A stretch of DNA of 60,789 nt from Oceanospirillaceae bacterium (GTDB lineage: Bacteria; Pseudomonadota; Gammaproteobacteria; Pseudomonadales; Oceanobacteraceae). The notes beneath the pieces are model-generated. The model did no database searches and had not been told where the DNA came from. It saw only the letters and a list, made by a program, of their open reading frames with translations. Numbering within the stretch: position 1 is the stretch's first letter; the number at the start of each line of letters is the position of its first letter. Where the stretch lies: positions 1 to 60,789 of the forward strand of contig PBNY01000097.1 in assembly GCA_002723385.1 (NCBI GenBank). The letters run 5' to 3'. Below are positions 34,082-44,835 of the stretch, piece by piece. The translations under genes and the position numbers were made by a program.

Positions 34082-36337
34082 ATGACGCTGATTAGCTATA
34101 CAGAGGACGGCATTGAGCGCCAGTCGCTGCGGCAATATACCGAAAATGCCTATCTCAACTACTCCATGTACGTCATTCTGGATCGCGCACTACCCCATAT
34201 CGGCGATGGATTAAAACCGGTTCAGCGCCGAATTATTTATGCGATGAGCGAACTTGGACTAAGGCAAACGGCAAAGTACAAGAAATCAGCACGTACCGTG
34301 GGTGACGTACTGGGCAAGTATCACCCTCATGGTGACAGCGCTTGCTATGAAGCCATGGTACTGATGGCCCAGCCCTTTTCCTGGCGCTATCCCATGATTG
34401 ATGGTCAGGGCAACTGGGGCGCACCGGATGACCCCAAGTCTTTTGCTGCCATGCGTTATACCGAAGCGAAATTGTCCAGTTTCGCCGATTTGATGCTCTC
34501 GGAGCTGGGTCAAGGTACCGTTGACTGGCAACCCAACTTCGATGGCACTATGGATGAGCCATCCACCCTGCCAGCTCGCCTGCCTCACATCCTGTTGAAT
34601 GGCACCACGGGGATTGCTGTGGGTATGGCAACGGACATTCCTCCCCATAACGTGCGCGAGGTAGCCGGCGCATGCATCCATCTACTGGACCAACCGAACG
34701 CGGAACTTGATGAGCTGACACAATGGGTCAAGGCTCCAGATTATCCAACTGAAGCGGAAATCATTACTCCTGCTGATGACTTGCGAAAAATCTACCAATC
34801 CGGTCGTGGCAGCATTCGAATGCGTGGCATTTATTCGCTTGAAGATGGCGACATTGTCATCACGGCGTTGCCACATCAGGTATCAGGCGCCAAGATTCTG
34901 GAACAGATTGCAGCCCAGATGCAAAGCAAGAAACTGCCGTTGATCAGTGACCTGCGAGATGAATCAGATCATGAAAACCCTACCCGCCTGGTGGTAACAC
35001 CGAAATCCAGACGCGTGGATACCGAAGCCATCATGGCGCACCTGTTTGCGACCACAGATCTGGAGCGCACCTACCGGGTCAACATGAACGTCATTGGTCT
35101 GGACGGTCGCCCTCAAGTCAAAAACCTCAAAACCCTGTTGTCCGAGTGGCTGGAATATCGAACAGGAACCGTGCGGCGAAGGCTCCAGCACCGTCTCGAT
35201 AAAGTCCTGGCTCGCCTGCACATCCTGGAAGGCCAGCTGGTCGCCTTTCTGAATATTGATGAAGTCATTGAGATCATCCGCAATGAGGATGATCCCAAAT
35301 CCGAACTGATTCAGCGCTTCGGGCTCTCGGACATTCAGGCAGAAGCCATTCTCGAACTGAAATTGCGTCATCTGGCCAAACTGGAAGAAGTCAAAATCCG
35401 CGCTGAACAGAGCGAACTGGAAAAAGAACGCGGCACACTCGAAAAAACCCTCGGTTCCGAGCGGCGTTTGAAGACCCTGATCAAAAAAGAAATCACTGCA
35501 GATGCCGAGAAATACGGCGATGAGCGCCGCTCACCGATTGTTCAGAGAGAAGAAGCCAGAGCGCTGACGCAATCGGAGCTGGTCTCCGCAGATCCCATCA
35601 CCGTCATATTGTCTCAAAAAGGCTGGATTCGCGCCGCACGTGGCCATGACATTGATCCATCCCGATTGAGCTACAAGGCGGGTGATGATTTCCAGAATGC
35701 CTTGCAATGTCGCAGTAACGACACCCTGGTACTGATCGATAGCGTTGGCCGCAGCTACAGTTTGCCAGCCCATTCCCTCCCTGGTGCCAGAGGACAGGGC
35801 GAACCATTGACGGGGCGTCTCTCTCCACCAGAAGGCTCGTCCTTTGACCACCTGCTGACTGGATCAGTCAATCAGCGCTGGCTCATGATGACGGATGCCG
35901 GTTTTGGATTCATCACGCAACTGTCTGATATGCACAGCAAAAACAAGGCAGGCAAAAACCTCATCTCTATGCCGGAAAACAGCCAGATTCTTGCTCCGAT
36001 TCCCGTGCCAACGAACACAGACACCAAACTGTCGTTGGCTGCAATCACCAATGAAGGCCGTTTACTGATCTTTCCCATTGATGAAATGCCGACGCTCGCC
36101 CGAGGAAAAGGTAACAAAATCATCAATATCAGCAGTGCACGCGCCAGCAGTCGTGAAGAGTTAATGACCCATGTGATCCTGTTTGCCGAAGGACAAACCC
36201 TGCAGATCCTTTCAGGAAAACGGCATATGAAACTGAAACCAGTCGACCTGGAGCACTATCTGGGTGAACGGGGACGTCGAGGAAACAAGCTGCCCAGAGG
36301 CTATCAGAAGGTGGACCTGATAGAAGCTATCGACTGA
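34082..36337 (+). CDS. parC: DNA topoisomerase IV subunit A
   Basis: ParC cuts and rejoins DNA as the partner of ParE. The 751 residues match the E. coli length (752). The quinolone-determining segment reads [11 protein letters not shown] with Ser86 and Glu90, the drug-sensitive residues (E. coli Ser80 and Glu84). The catalytic Tyr is in FAAMRYTEA (Tyr126). The C-terminal part carries a degenerate beta-pinwheel. It is divergent from the motor operon and convergent with rsmD. Confidence 0.98.
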   Translation: MTLISYTEDGIERQSLRQYTENAYLNYSMYVILDRALPHIGDGLKPVQRRIIYAMSELGLRQTAKYKKSARTVGDVLGKYHPHGDSACYEAMVLMAQPFSWRYPMIDGQGNWGAPDDPKSFAAMRYTEAKLSSFADLMLSELGQGTVDWQPNFDGTMDEPSTLPARLPHILLNGTTGIAVGMATDIPPHNVREVAGACIHLLDQPNAELDELTQWVKAPDYPTEAEIITPADDLRKIYQSGRGSIRMRGIYSLEDGDIVITALPHQVSGAKILEQIAAQMQSKKLPLISDLRDESDHENPTRLVVTPKSRRVDTEAIMAHLFATTDLERTYRVNMNVIGLDGRPQVKNLKTLLSEWLEYRTGTVRRRLQHRLDKVLARLHILEGQLVAFLNIDEVIEIIRNEDDPKSELIQRFGLSDIQAEAILELKLRHLAKLEEVKIRAEQSELEKERGTLEKTLGSERRLKTLIKKEITADAEKYGDERRSPIVQREEARALTQSELVSADPITVILSQKGWIRAARGHDIDPSRLSYKAGDDFQNALQCRSNDTLVLIDSVGRSYSLPAHSLPGARGQGEPLTGRLSPPEGSSFDHLLTGSVNQRWLMMTDAGFGFITQLSDMHSKNKAGKNLISMPENSQILAPIPVPTNTDTKLSLAAITNEGRLLIFPIDEMPTLARGKGNKIINISSARASSREELMTHVILFAEGQTLQILSGKRHMKLKPVDLEHYLGERGRRGNKLPRGYQKVDLIEAID

Positions 36338-36353
36338 TCGTCAAAGGATATCC

Positions 36354-36386
36354 GGGGAGCAAGCAGGCCGAGCTTGCTTACTCCCC
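36354..36386. terminator. hairpin between parC and rsmD
   Basis: GGGGAG/CTCCCC and CAAGC/GCTTG pair around a seven-base loop, with a small bulge. It straddles the end of rsmD. There is no T tract, so intrinsic termination is uncertain. Confidence 0.35.
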
Positions 36387-36965
36387 ATTGCCACCAACCA
36401 CAAACAACCGGAAGCTGAACTCCCTGGTTTCCTTGGCTTTTTTCTGCTGCCAATGAGCGGGAATATCGAGTTCAAGACCGGCCTCATGTTCGACATAGAC
36501 CTGCGAACCAGGCAATAGCGTCAGTTGGTTCAGTATCGGTTGAAGTAACCCGGCCCCAAAGGGTGGATCAAGAAATACCAGGTCAAATGGCTGCGGATTC
36601 TGCTCCAACCAGATTTGCGCATCTCCTGCCCAGACCTGGGCGTTTGAGGCGCCCAACAACTTCAGGTTTTCCTTCAGCTGCAGAGCGGCCTTTGGATGCT
36701 TTTCCAGAAAGACCACCTCCTTTGCACCGCGTGAGAGCGACTCAAAGCCCAGTGCACCGCTACCGGCAAAGGCGTCCAGCACTCGTGCCCCTTCAATATC
36801 AAATTGCAACCAGTTAAACAGCGTCTCCCGAACCCGGTCCAGCGTCGGACGTAATCCATCAACCTCAGGAAAGCGCAGACGTCGCGAGCGCCATTCACCG
36901 CCGATGATACGTAATTGATGATTGGTTGATTTGCTCACACGGGCCTCTGCTAAAGAAGAATCCAT
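36378..36965 (-). CDS. rsmD: 16S rRNA (guanine966-N2)-methyltransferase
   Basis: RsmD methylates G966 of 16S rRNA in the small subunit. It has the SAM-binding motif LDAFAGSGALGFE, the target-base motif DPPF (FLDPPFGAG) and the N-terminal RIIGGEWRSRRL typical of the family. Starts are ambiguous. ATG at 36965 gives 195 residues (E. coli 198); TTG at 36995 or GTG at 36938 are alternatives. It is divergent from ftsY, the arrangement seen in pseudomonads. Confidence 0.95.
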   Translation of the reverse strand: MDSSLAEARVSKSTNHQLRIIGGEWRSRRLRFPEVDGLRPTLDRVRETLFNWLQFDIEGARVLDAFAGSGALGFESLSRGAKEVVFLEKHPKAALQLKENLKLLGASNAQVWAGDAQIWLEQNPQPFDLVFLDPPFGAGLLQPILNQLTLLPGSQVYVEHEAGLELDIPAHWQQKKAKETREFSFRLFVVGGNGE

Positions 36966-37182
36966 CCTCTCCAGATCGACCAGACAAGCCGCCAACAGAG
37001 AACAAAGTGGATTGAATTCGGATATCGTTCCAACGGATGTTAGGTAAATTCATCGTAAAAGTCGACGAAGCACGGTCTGGCGTCATTTTTCGCGACTGAT
37101 TAATGGTAGGATATTTGCCATTTTTTACAGTGGCAGATGTTTGACTGCCTCTGAGACACCTCCCAGTATGCGGGCAATCACT

Positions 37183-38481
37183 ATGTTCAGTTTTTTTAAA
37201 CGCAAAAAAGCTCAAGAGACCGAGACTGATAAAAGTCAGACAGACGAAACCGGCGCAGAATCTTTATCCACCAGTACAGAAGAAGAAGTCGTCACGGAGC
37301 CAACCTCTGACGTGACAACAGACTCCGATGTGTCTCCAGGCGAGCAATCCGAGCCGGCGGCCCAGCCAGATGAAGTACCGGAAATTCAGGAAATAGAAAA
37401 GCCGGTTACCGAAGCCAGCGAGCAACCTGCACAAGAATCACTCACGGCAGAACCGCTAACGGCAGCTGAGGAAGCAGCCACAACCGTCGAGACGCCTGCC
37501 ACATCCAGCGAGCCGGAGCCACTGGAACAACCAAAGGAAAAGCCCTCCAAACCCGGCTTTTTTGCAAGAATCCGTAAAGGGCTGAGCAAAACCCGAAGCG
37601 GCCTGACGGACGGTCTGGCCAACCTGCTGTTGGGCAAAAAAGCCATTGACGACGATTTGCTGGAAGAGCTGGAAACCCAACTGATTCTTGCGGATGTGGG
37701 CGTTGAAGCCACCAGTGAAATCATGGGCCGCCTCACCGAGCGAGTCAGTCGCAAAGAGTTGAGTGACTCAGACGCGCTTTACAATGCTCTGATTGAAGAG
37801 CTGAAAGATACCCTGTCAGGCGTGCAAGCACCTCTGGATATCAACACTGGTGCCAGACCTTATGTGATTCTGATGGTCGGTATCAACGGTGTTGGCAAAA
37901 CCACCACCATCGGCAAACTGGCCCGTCAGTTCCAGAACGACGGCAAAAGCGTCATGCTCGCCGCCGGTGATACCTTCAGGGCTGCGGCGGTTGAGCAGCT
38001 GCAGGTCTGGGGAGAGCGTAACAACGTTCCCGTGGTCGCTCAGCACACGGGCGCTGATTCCGCCTCTGTTTTGTTCGATGCTCTTCAAGCTGCCCAGGCT
38101 CGTGATGTCGATGTATTGATTGCCGACACCGCCGGGCGTCTGCACACCAAGGACAACCTGATGCAAGAGCTGGAGAAGGTCGTTCGTGTGATGAAAAAAC
38201 TGGATCCGGAAGCCCCTCACGAAGTGATGCTGGTGCTGGATGCAGGCACCGGTCAAAATGCCATCAATCAGGCTCGCCAGTTCCAGCAAGCGGTCGGAGT
38301 GACCGGCCTGACTCTGACCAAGCTCGATGGCACCGCCAAGGGTGGTGTGATCTTCGCGTTGTCCAAACAACTGGGGTTACCTGTACGCTACATCGGTGTG
38401 GGTGAAGGTATTGAAGATTTGCGTCCGTTCCAGGCCGATGAATTTATCAAGGCCCTGTTCCAGCGAGACAACAAGGATTAA
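37183..38481 (+). CDS. ftsY: signal recognition particle receptor FtsY
   Basis: FtsY docks SRP-ribosome complexes at the inner membrane for co-translational insertion. From the ATG at 37183 the 432-residue protein has an N-terminus MFSFFKRKK (membrane-targeting), an acidic Glu/Thr/Pro-rich A domain to about residue 130, and the NG GTPase domain with GINGVGKTTT, DTAGRLHT and TKLDGTAKGG. An in-frame start at 37141 (TTG) would add 14 residues before the usual MFSFF start. ftsE and ftsX follow. Confidence 0.97.
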   Translation: MFSFFKRKKAQETETDKSQTDETGAESLSTSTEEEVVTEPTSDVTTDSDVSPGEQSEPAAQPDEVPEIQEIEKPVTEASEQPAQESLTAEPLTAAEEAATTVETPATSSEPEPLEQPKEKPSKPGFFARIRKGLSKTRSGLTDGLANLLLGKKAIDDDLLEELETQLILADVGVEATSEIMGRLTERVSRKELSDSDALYNALIEELKDTLSGVQAPLDINTGARPYVILMVGINGVGKTTTIGKLARQFQNDGKSVMLAAGDTFRAAAVEQLQVWGERNNVPVVAQHTGADSASVLFDALQAAQARDVDVLIADTAGRLHTKDNLMQELEKVVRVMKKLDPEAPHEVMLVLDAGTGQNAINQARQFQQAVGVTGLTLTKLDGTAKGGVIFALSKQLGLPVRYIGVGEGIEDLRPFQADEFIKALFQRDNKD

Positions 38482-38487
38482 CACCTC

Positions 38488-39168
38488 ATGGCCATGGTGC
38501 TGTTCGACCGGGTTAGCAAACGCTATGGCGGCTCCGGCTCACACGATGCGCTGAGCAATGTGAGTTTTGCACTGGAGAAAGGCGAAATGGCCTTTCTCAC
38601 AGGTCACAGTGGCGCTGGTAAAAGTACATTACTGAAATTGATGATGCTGATGGAGCGACCCTCAAGAGGACACGTTCTGATCAACAATCGTGACCTGTCC
38701 GCCCTTAAAAAGCATCAGATCCCGTTTCATCGACGCCAGATTGGTGTGGTCTTTCAAAACCATCAGCTGCTGTTTGATCGTACGGTGCATGAAAACGTCG
38801 CACTGCCGATGCAAATCGCGGGCTATTCTCCCATGGATTATGCCCGCCGGGTCAAAGCCGCACTGGACTCGGTTGGCTTGTTGCATCTGGAACATCGCAA
38901 TCCCATTGAACTGTCAGGCGGAGAGCAACAACGCGTTGGTATTGCCCGAGCGGTGGTCAACAAGCCTCCGCTACTACTGGCAGATGAACCGACAGGTAAC
39001 CTCGACCCGGAACTGTCTGCTGAAATCATGAAACTGTTCACTCTGTTTCAGCACACTGGCACGACCGTTCTGATTGCCACCCATGACATTGATTTGATCA
39101 AACGCATGGGCAAACGTCGTTTGATACTGGACCACGGTACGCTATCGGAGGCCAGTTATGGCGGATAA
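38488..39168 (+). CDS. ftsE: cell division ATP-binding protein FtsE
   Basis: With FtsX it forms an ABC-type complex that controls peptidoglycan amidases at the septum. The 226 residues have Walker A GHSGAGKST (residues 39-47), the signature LSGGEQQRV and Walker B LLLADEPTGN. It starts six bases after ftsY and overlaps the ftsX start by 11 bases, so the two are coupled. Confidence 0.97.
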   Translation: MAMVLFDRVSKRYGGSGSHDALSNVSFALEKGEMAFLTGHSGAGKSTLLKLMMLMERPSRGHVLINNRDLSALKKHQIPFHRRQIGVVFQNHQLLFDRTVHENVALPMQIAGYSPMDYARRVKAALDSVGLLHLEHRNPIELSGGEQQRVGIARAVVNKPPLLLADEPTGNLDPELSAEIMKLFTLFQHTGTTVLIATHDIDLIKRMGKRRLILDHGTLSEASYGG

Positions 39169-40138
39169 CACCCCGAGGCCGACTTCCGGAGCATCTCAGA
39201 CCCGCCTGGGTCGACAGGAGAAGGTCACCAGCTGGCTCGCCCACCATCAGCTGGTTGCGGTTGAGACACTGGTCAAGTTACTCGCCAAACCCGCCGCCAG
39301 CCTGCTGACCTGGCTGGTCATTGCCATTGCCCTGACCTTGCCCGGCGCTCTGTGGATGGCGACGGATAACCTGCAGCAGCTCAGCGGCAGCTTTCAGGCA
39401 TCCGGCCGAATCACGCTCTATTTGTCTGAAACCTCCTCCGACACCGAAGCCCGGAAACTGGCTGAGCGTATCCAGCAGCTGCCAGATGTCGAGCAGACCC
39501 ATTACATCAGTGCGGAAGAGGCACTGTCCGAATTCAGCAACAGCAGTGGTCTTTCTGAAGCTCTGATCATGCTGAACAGCAATCCGTTACCAGCGGCCAT
39601 CCTGGTTGAACCCCCACTCGGATTGAGCCAGGCGAATGTAGAAACCTTGCTCACAACCCTGAAGCGCTACCAACTGGTGGAGGAAACCCAGCTGGATCTG
39701 GTCTGGCTGGAACGACTGCAAGCCATTCTGTTGCTGGGAGAACGCCTGGTTCTTGTGCTGGGTGCCCTGCTGGCGCTGGCGATCTTGTTGGTGGTGGGAA
39801 ATACCATCCGACTCTCGATCGCGGCTCGCGTGGATGAAATTCGTATCATCAAGCTGGTCGGCGGTACGAACGCCTATATACGAAGACCGTTTCTGTATAC
39901 CGGTGTCTGGTTTGGCATGGTGGGCGGCCTGTTGGCCTGGGTATTCCTGATCGCCTTGTGGCTGATCCTCAATGGTCCAGTTACGCAGCTGGCCACCTTG
40001 TACGGTACCGGTTTCGGCCTCAGGCCCGTATCCACGGGGGCCGCGACAACGCTGATTTTTGCCGGAATGACACTGGGTTGGCTTGGAGCCTGGTGGTCAG
40101 TCAGTCGCCATTTGGATGAAATTGAACCCAAAGCGTAA
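39158..40138 (+). CDS. ftsX: cell division permease-like protein FtsX
   Basis: The membrane partner of FtsE, which signals to EnvC-type amidase activators. In 326 residues it has a cytoplasmic N-terminus, a first transmembrane helix (LLTWLVIAIALTLPGALWMA), a periplasmic domain of about 110 residues and three more C-terminal helices. The conserved RLSIAARVDEIRIIKLVGGT segment, cut here to its core IAARVDEIRIIKL, is seen before the third helix. Confidence 0.96.
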   Translation: MADNTPRPTSGASQTRLGRQEKVTSWLAHHQLVAVETLVKLLAKPAASLLTWLVIAIALTLPGALWMATDNLQQLSGSFQASGRITLYLSETSSDTEARKLAERIQQLPDVEQTHYISAEEALSEFSNSSGLSEALIMLNSNPLPAAILVEPPLGLSQANVETLLTTLKRYQLVEETQLDLVWLERLQAILLLGERLVLVLGALLALAILLVVGNTIRLSIAARVDEIRIIKLVGGTNAYIRRPFLYTGVWFGMVGGLLAWVFLIALWLILNGPVTQLATLYGTGFGLRPVSTGAATTLIFAGMTLGWLGAWWSVSRHLDEIEPKA

Positions 40139-40200
40139 GAAATGCACAGAATCCACAGAAATCATGGCCCGTTGTTCCCCCTGCGGAACTTGTCGTGACC

Positions 40201-40230
40201 TTGGCGGTCTTTCTGAGCGAGTGCTACACT
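40201..40230 (+). promoter_or_regulatory. possible sigma-70 promoter of rpoH
   Basis: TTGGCG and TACACT are separated by 18 bases and lie 39 bases before the rpoH start. This fits a housekeeping promoter in the ftsX-rpoH gap, but it is judged by eye only. Confidence 0.4.
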
Positions 40231-40268
40231 CTTGACGCTGTTTTAAACAACATAACTTGGAGTCATTA

Positions 40269-41138
40269 ATGAGCAAAGGTTTGCTTGCCGTAAACGCCCT
40301 GTCCCCCGGAGCCAATCTGGAGGCCTACATTGCGACGGTGAATGCTATTCCTGTTCTGACTGCAGAAGAAGAGCGAGAACTGGCCGATCGCCTTCACTAT
40401 CACGAAGACCTCGAAGCCGCACGACAGCTGGTTATGTCGCATATGCGCTTCGTGGTTCATATTGCCCGGAGCTACTCAGGCTATGGCCTGAATCAGGCTG
40501 ACCTGATACAGGAAGGCAATGTCGGTCTGATGAAGGCCGTCAAACGCTTCAACCCGGAAGTGGGTGTTCGTCTGGTGTCCTTCGCAGTTCACTGGATCAA
40601 GGCCGAAATCCACGAATTTATCCTGCGTAACTGGCGTATCGTTAAAATTGCCACCACCAAAGCACAACGCAAGTTGTTCTTTAACCTGCGTAGCCAGAAG
40701 AAACGTCTTGGTTGGTTGAGCCAGGAAGAAGCCAAGTCCATCGCGAACGACCTGGGTGTTGAAACCAAAACCGTTTTCGACATGGAAGGTCGTCTGAATT
40801 CCTACGACGCTGCGTTCGATGCCGGTGCCGATGACGACGATGAGTCCGCTTACCAGGCTCCCGCTTATTATCTGGAAGATAAAAGTGCTGACCCGGCGCT
40901 CAAGGTTGAAACCGAAAACTTTGAGCAGGATGCCAGCCAGCGTCTGGGTCAGGCCATGAATGAGCTGGATGACCGCAGTCGATCCATTCTTGAACAGCGC
41001 TGGCTGCAAGAAGACAAAGCGACTCTTCATGAGCTGGCTGCTGTATACAACGTATCTGCCGAGCGTATTCGCCAGCTTGAAAAGAACGCGCTGAAGAAAC
41101 TGAAGAAAGCCATGGGTGGAGAGTTGGTACTGGCTTAA
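40269..41138 (+). CDS. rpoH: RNA polymerase heat-shock sigma factor (sigma-32)
   Basis: RpoH directs transcription of chaperone and protease genes. The 289-residue protein has region 2 ([37 protein letters not shown]), the RpoH-box-like segment [15 protein letters not shown] used for regulation by chaperones and FtsH, and region 4 with the helix-turn-helix [17 protein letters not shown]. The ATG at 40269 follows TTGGAG. The ftsYEX-rpoH order is widely conserved. Confidence 0.97.
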   Translation: MSKGLLAVNALSPGANLEAYIATVNAIPVLTAEEERELADRLHYHEDLEAARQLVMSHMRFVVHIARSYSGYGLNQADLIQEGNVGLMKAVKRFNPEVGVRLVSFAVHWIKAEIHEFILRNWRIVKIATTKAQRKLFFNLRSQKKRLGWLSQEEAKSIANDLGVETKTVFDMEGRLNSYDAAFDAGADDDDESAYQAPAYYLEDKSADPALKVETENFEQDASQRLGQAMNELDDRSRSILEQRWLQEDKATLHELAAVYNVSAERIRQLEKNALKKLKKAMGGELVLA

Positions 41139-41201
41139 CCAGCCTTGCCAGAGTCAGCTTGATCGGTTTCCTTGGTCCTGTCTGAGACCACTGCCTGAAA
41201 A

Positions 41202-41231
41202 CAATAAAGCCCGCTATTGCGGGCTTTATTG
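41202..41231. terminator. bidirectional terminator between rpoH and rho
   Basis: CAATAAAGCCCGC pairs with GCGGGCTTTATTG around a TATT loop, giving a 13-bp perfect stem. It lies between convergent genes and fits an intrinsic terminator for both. Confidence 0.88.
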
Positions 41232-41256
41232 TTTGTGAATGCACAAGACGCGGAGC

Positions 41257-42522
41257 TTATTTACCGCCGCCGCGCATCGCATCAAAGAATTCATCGTTGG
41301 TCTTGGTCTGGCTCAGTTTACCCAGCAAGAACTCAATTGACTGAACGTCTTCCATCTCTGTCAGCAGTTTGCGCAGAATCCACAAACGCTGCAACGATGC
41401 CTCGTTAAACATCATGTCTTCGCGACGAGTACCGGAACGACGGATATTGATGGCCGGATAGATGCGCTTCTCTGCGATCTTGCGATCCAGGTGCAGTTCC
41501 TGGTTACCGGTACCCTTGAACTCCTCGTAGATCACTTCATCCATCTTCGAGCCCGTGTCTACCAGAGCCGTTGCGATGATGGTCAGGGAACCACCTTCTT
41601 CAACGTTACGCGCGGCACCAAAGAAACGCTTTGGTTTCTCCAGCGCGTTAGCATCTACACCACCCGTCAGCACCTTGCCAGAGCTTGGAATCACGGTGTT
41701 GTAGGCACGCGCCAGACGAGTGATGGAATCCAGCAGAATGACAACGTCGCGCTTGTGCTCAACCAGTCGCTTGGCTTTTTCAATCACCATTTCAGCCACC
41801 TGAACGTGGCGAGCTGGTGGCTCATCAAACGTGGAAGCAACTACTTCGCCGCGAACGGAGCGCTTCATCTCGGTCACTTCTTCCGGGCGTTCATCGATCA
41901 ACAACACAATCACATCACATTCCGGGTTATTGCGGGTGATGGACTGGGCGATGGTCTGCAGCAGCATGGTTTTACCGGCTTTTGGCGGCGCAACAATCAA
42001 ACCGCGCTGGCCTTTACCAATCGGCGCAACCAGATCCAGAACACGAGAGGAAAGGTCTTCGGTAGAACCGTTACCTTGCTCGAGTATAAAACGTTCATTG
42101 GGGAAGAGGGGGGTGAGGTTTTCAAACAGAATCTTGGATTTGGCGTTTTCCGGCTTGTCGTCGTTAATCTGCGCCACTTTCAGCATGGCAAAATAACGTT
42201 CGCCATCTTTGGGCGGACGAATCTTGCCCGCTATCTTGTCGCCTTTTCGTAAGTTGAATCGACGAATCTGGCTCGGTGAAACATAAATATCATCCGGGCC
42301 TGCCAAATAGGAACTATTGGCACTGCGCAGAAAACCGAAACCATCCTGAAGGATTTCCAGTACACCGTCGCCGTAGATGTCTTCCCCGCTTTTAGCGTGG
42401 TGTTTCAGAATTGCGAAAATAATATCCTGCTTGCGGGTACGGCTTACATTCTCGACTCCCATTTCCTTGGCAATAGTCAGGAGCTCGGGAACGGACTTCA
42501 GTTTCAGATCAGAAAGATTCAT
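41257..42522 (-). CDS. rho: transcription termination factor Rho
   Basis: Rho is the hexameric RNA helicase that ends transcription at untranslated RNA. The 421-residue protein has the N-terminal RNA-binding domain ([27 protein letters not shown]) and the ATPase core with P-loop [12 protein letters not shown] and the [11 protein letters not shown] segment. E. coli Rho is 419. trxA lies upstream in the same direction, 224 bases away. That leader could carry Rho autoregulation. Confidence 0.98.
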   Translation of the reverse strand: MNLSDLKLKSVPELLTIAKEMGVENVSRTRKQDIIFAILKHHAKSGEDIYGDGVLEILQDGFGFLRSANSSYLAGPDDIYVSPSQIRRFNLRKGDKIAGKIRPPKDGERYFAMLKVAQINDDKPENAKSKILFENLTPLFPNERFILEQGNGSTEDLSSRVLDLVAPIGKGQRGLIVAPPKAGKTMLLQTIAQSITRNNPECDVIVLLIDERPEEVTEMKRSVRGEVVASTFDEPPARHVQVAEMVIEKAKRLVEHKRDVVILLDSITRLARAYNTVIPSSGKVLTGGVDANALEKPKRFFGAARNVEEGGSLTIIATALVDTGSKMDEVIYEEFKGTGNQELHLDRKIAEKRIYPAINIRRSGTRREDMMFNEASLQRLWILRKLLTEMEDVQSIEFLLGKLSQTKTNDEFFDAMRGGGK

Positions 42523-42712
42523 AAGAAAAGGTTTGTTGCTGTTTAAAAGGGAGAGCTTGAAAAAGACATCAAGAAGGGAAGAGCGCTGGAAGAACCCAAA
42601 GCGTTCAAGGACTATAGTCCCTCACTTGACAGCTGTCTATAACAAATACAGCACTATTGGACAATTTGTCTTAAAAACAGTCAGCACCCGAACGAGTGAT
42701 GATCTGAAGCAA

Positions 42713-42739
42713 GCTGGACGCCAACGACAGGCGTCCAGC
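42713..42739 (-). terminator. perfect 10-bp hairpin after trxA
   Basis: GCTGGACGCC (42713-42722) pairs with GGCGTCCAGC (42730-42739) around a seven-base loop, immediately after the trxA stop on the minus strand. The following bases are T-poor, so it may be a weak terminator or an RNA 3'-end stabiliser. Confidence 0.45.
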
Positions 42740-42746
42740 GTCTGTA

Positions 42747-43073
42747 TTACAGTGCTTGCTGGATGAAAGCAGTCAGCTCGGACTTGCTCATCGCACCGAT
42801 TTTGGTGGCTTCAGCGTTGCCGTTGCGGAACAAAATCAGGGTTGGGATGCTGCGAATGCCAAATTTAGGGGCAGTAGCTTCGTTTTCATCGATATTCAGC
42901 TTGGCGACTTTCAGCTTGCCGTCGAACTCTTCCGCGATTTCTTCCAGTACCGGAGCGATCATTTTGCAAGGACCGCACCACTCAGCCCAGAAATCCACCA
43001 ATACAGGCAGCTCGGAACCCAGTACATCGCTTTCGAAAGTTTCGTCACTGACTTTCAGAATCAGTTCGCTCAT
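42747..43073 (-). CDS. trxA: thioredoxin 1
   Basis: The general cytoplasmic disulphide reductant. The 108-residue protein has the active site EWCGPCKM (Cys33, Cys36) and the cis-Pro loop IRSIPTL. The ATG at 43073 follows AAGGGG; an earlier in-frame start at 43169 would add 32 unsupported residues. It lies between rho and the divergent ppx, as in Pseudomonas. Confidence 0.97.
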   Translation of the reverse strand: MSELILKVSDETFESDVLGSELPVLVDFWAEWCGPCKMIAPVLEEIAEEFDGKLKVAKLNIDENEATAPKFGIRSIPTLILFRNGNAEATKIGAMSKSELTAFIQQAL

Positions 43074-43303
43074 GATTTCCCCTTGGAATATCTGCTTAAA
43101 AGTAAAATATGCGACAACAACTGCGCTACTCTGGCCTGGCCAGAAGCAAGTCAGAAGGCCGACAATCACCGGAAGGTTAATCGCATTGTACTCCCGCAGG
43201 ATGCGGAATCAATCAGCCTTACTCAAAGTTCCACTGGACGAACGACCGCTCGCTCCTGCATATTCATTGGTTCAAATCGTATCGAGAATGACCGGATAGA
43301 GAG

Positions 43304-44806
43304 ATGTCAGACGCCCCCGCTAATCACCAGGACCTGATTGCCGCAATTGACCTGGGTTCAAACAGTTTTCACATGGTTGTAGCACGAGAGTTCCACGGCG
43401 AATTCCGAACACTGGAAAAGCGGGGTCAGAAAGTACAACTGGCAGCGGGTCTGGACGAGAACTTCCAGCTTTCCGAAGAAGCACAACAACGCGGTCTCGA
43501 TTGTCTGCGCGAGTTCGCCCAGCGTCTGCAAGGGATGAACCCCTCCAGGGTCAGTGTCCTGGCCACCAACGCGCTACGCGCTGCGCGCAACCGTCAGGAA
43601 TTTATCGACCGGGCCGAATCCATCCTCGGCCACCCGATTGAAGTGATCGCCGGGCGTGAAGAAGCCCGTCTGATTTATCTGGGGGTTTCACACACGCTGG
43701 CAGACGATCAGGGCCATCGTCTGGTGGTCGACATTGGCGGTGGCAGTACCGAATTTATTATTGGTGAGCGTTTTGAACCCAAGGCACTGGAAAGCCTTCA
43801 TATGGGGTGCGTATCTTTCACCAAACGCTTTTTCGAAGATAATCAGATCACCGAAAAAGCGTTTGAAAACGCCAAGGCTGCAGCCCGCCAGGAATTGTTG
43901 AATATTGAGACCAGCTACAAAAATCTGGGCTGGGACAGCGTGGTTGGTTCATCAGGTACCATTCGCGCCGCCGAACAAGCCGCTGTTGCTCTGGGTTTGT
44001 CGACCGAAGGCCTGACCCGTCAGGCACTGGACAAGCTGATCAAGCAAACTCTCAAGTTCGACACACTGGATGATGTCAGCTTGCCCGGCGTCAAATACGA
44101 ACGTCGTCAGGTATTCATAGGCGGATTGGCTATTTTGAAAGCAGTGTTCGAGACCTTCGATATCCAGCGTCTGATTTACTCCGACGGCGCATTGCGAGAG
44201 GGGGCTTTGTGGGATTTGTTTGGACGCTCTGGCCATGAAGATGTCCGCCAACGCACCATTCAATCACTGCAGGAACGCTTCTTTGTCGATACCGAACAGG
44301 CCGTCCGCGTCAAAGACACCGCTTTGCAGCTGGCCGATCAGGTCAAAGACGAATGGAACATTAATACATCCATGCGGGCCTGGCTGGGTTGGGCTGCCGA
44401 AGTTCACGAGATCGGTCTGAGCCTGTCGCACAGCGGCTACCACAAGCATGGCGCCTACATCCTGCAACACGCTGATTTGATGGGCTTCACCCGTCAGGGC
44501 CAGGCAAAACTGGCCGCCATGGTTCGCAGTCACCGTCGCAAGTTCGCCACTCACGAATTTGACCCAATCTCCAAAACCCGCCGTGATGCCATCAAACGAC
44601 TGGCACGCCTGCTGCGACTGGCTGTCGTACTGAACCACAGCAGGGGGGCACATCCGGTACCGGTACCGACCCTGAAAGCGGAGCAACACCTGCTGACACT
44701 GACCATGCCAGACGGTTGGCTGGAATCACACCCGCTGACCGCCAAAGATTTGCAGGCAGAGAGCCAGTACCAGAAAGACGCCGACATGCTGCTGACCATC
44801 GCCTGA
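43304..44806 (+). CDS. ppx: exopolyphosphatase
   Basis: Ppx removes phosphate from the ends of polyphosphate; the related GppA hydrolyses pppGpp. The 500 residues show the ASKHA-fold signatures AAIDLGSNSFHMVVA, VVDIGGGSTEF and VVGSSGTIRA, then a C-terminal HD-like helical domain (EVHEIGLSLSHSGYHKHGAYI). Convergent ppk1 makes the polymer it degrades, supporting Ppx rather than GppA. Confidence 0.94.
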   Translation: MSDAPANHQDLIAAIDLGSNSFHMVVAREFHGEFRTLEKRGQKVQLAAGLDENFQLSEEAQQRGLDCLREFAQRLQGMNPSRVSVLATNALRAARNRQEFIDRAESILGHPIEVIAGREEARLIYLGVSHTLADDQGHRLVVDIGGGSTEFIIGERFEPKALESLHMGCVSFTKRFFEDNQITEKAFENAKAAARQELLNIETSYKNLGWDSVVGSSGTIRAAEQAAVALGLSTEGLTRQALDKLIKQTLKFDTLDDVSLPGVKYERRQVFIGGLAILKAVFETFDIQRLIYSDGALREGALWDLFGRSGHEDVRQRTIQSLQERFFVDTEQAVRVKDTALQLADQVKDEWNINTSMRAWLGWAAEVHEIGLSLSHSGYHKHGAYILQHADLMGFTRQGQAKLAAMVRSHRRKFATHEFDPISKTRRDAIKRLARLLRLAVVLNHSRGAHPVPVPTLKAEQHLLTLTMPDGWLESHPLTAKDLQAESQYQKDADMLLTIA

Positions 44807-44835
44807 TCAGCAGCGACCTGAAACCGGTTTCCTGA

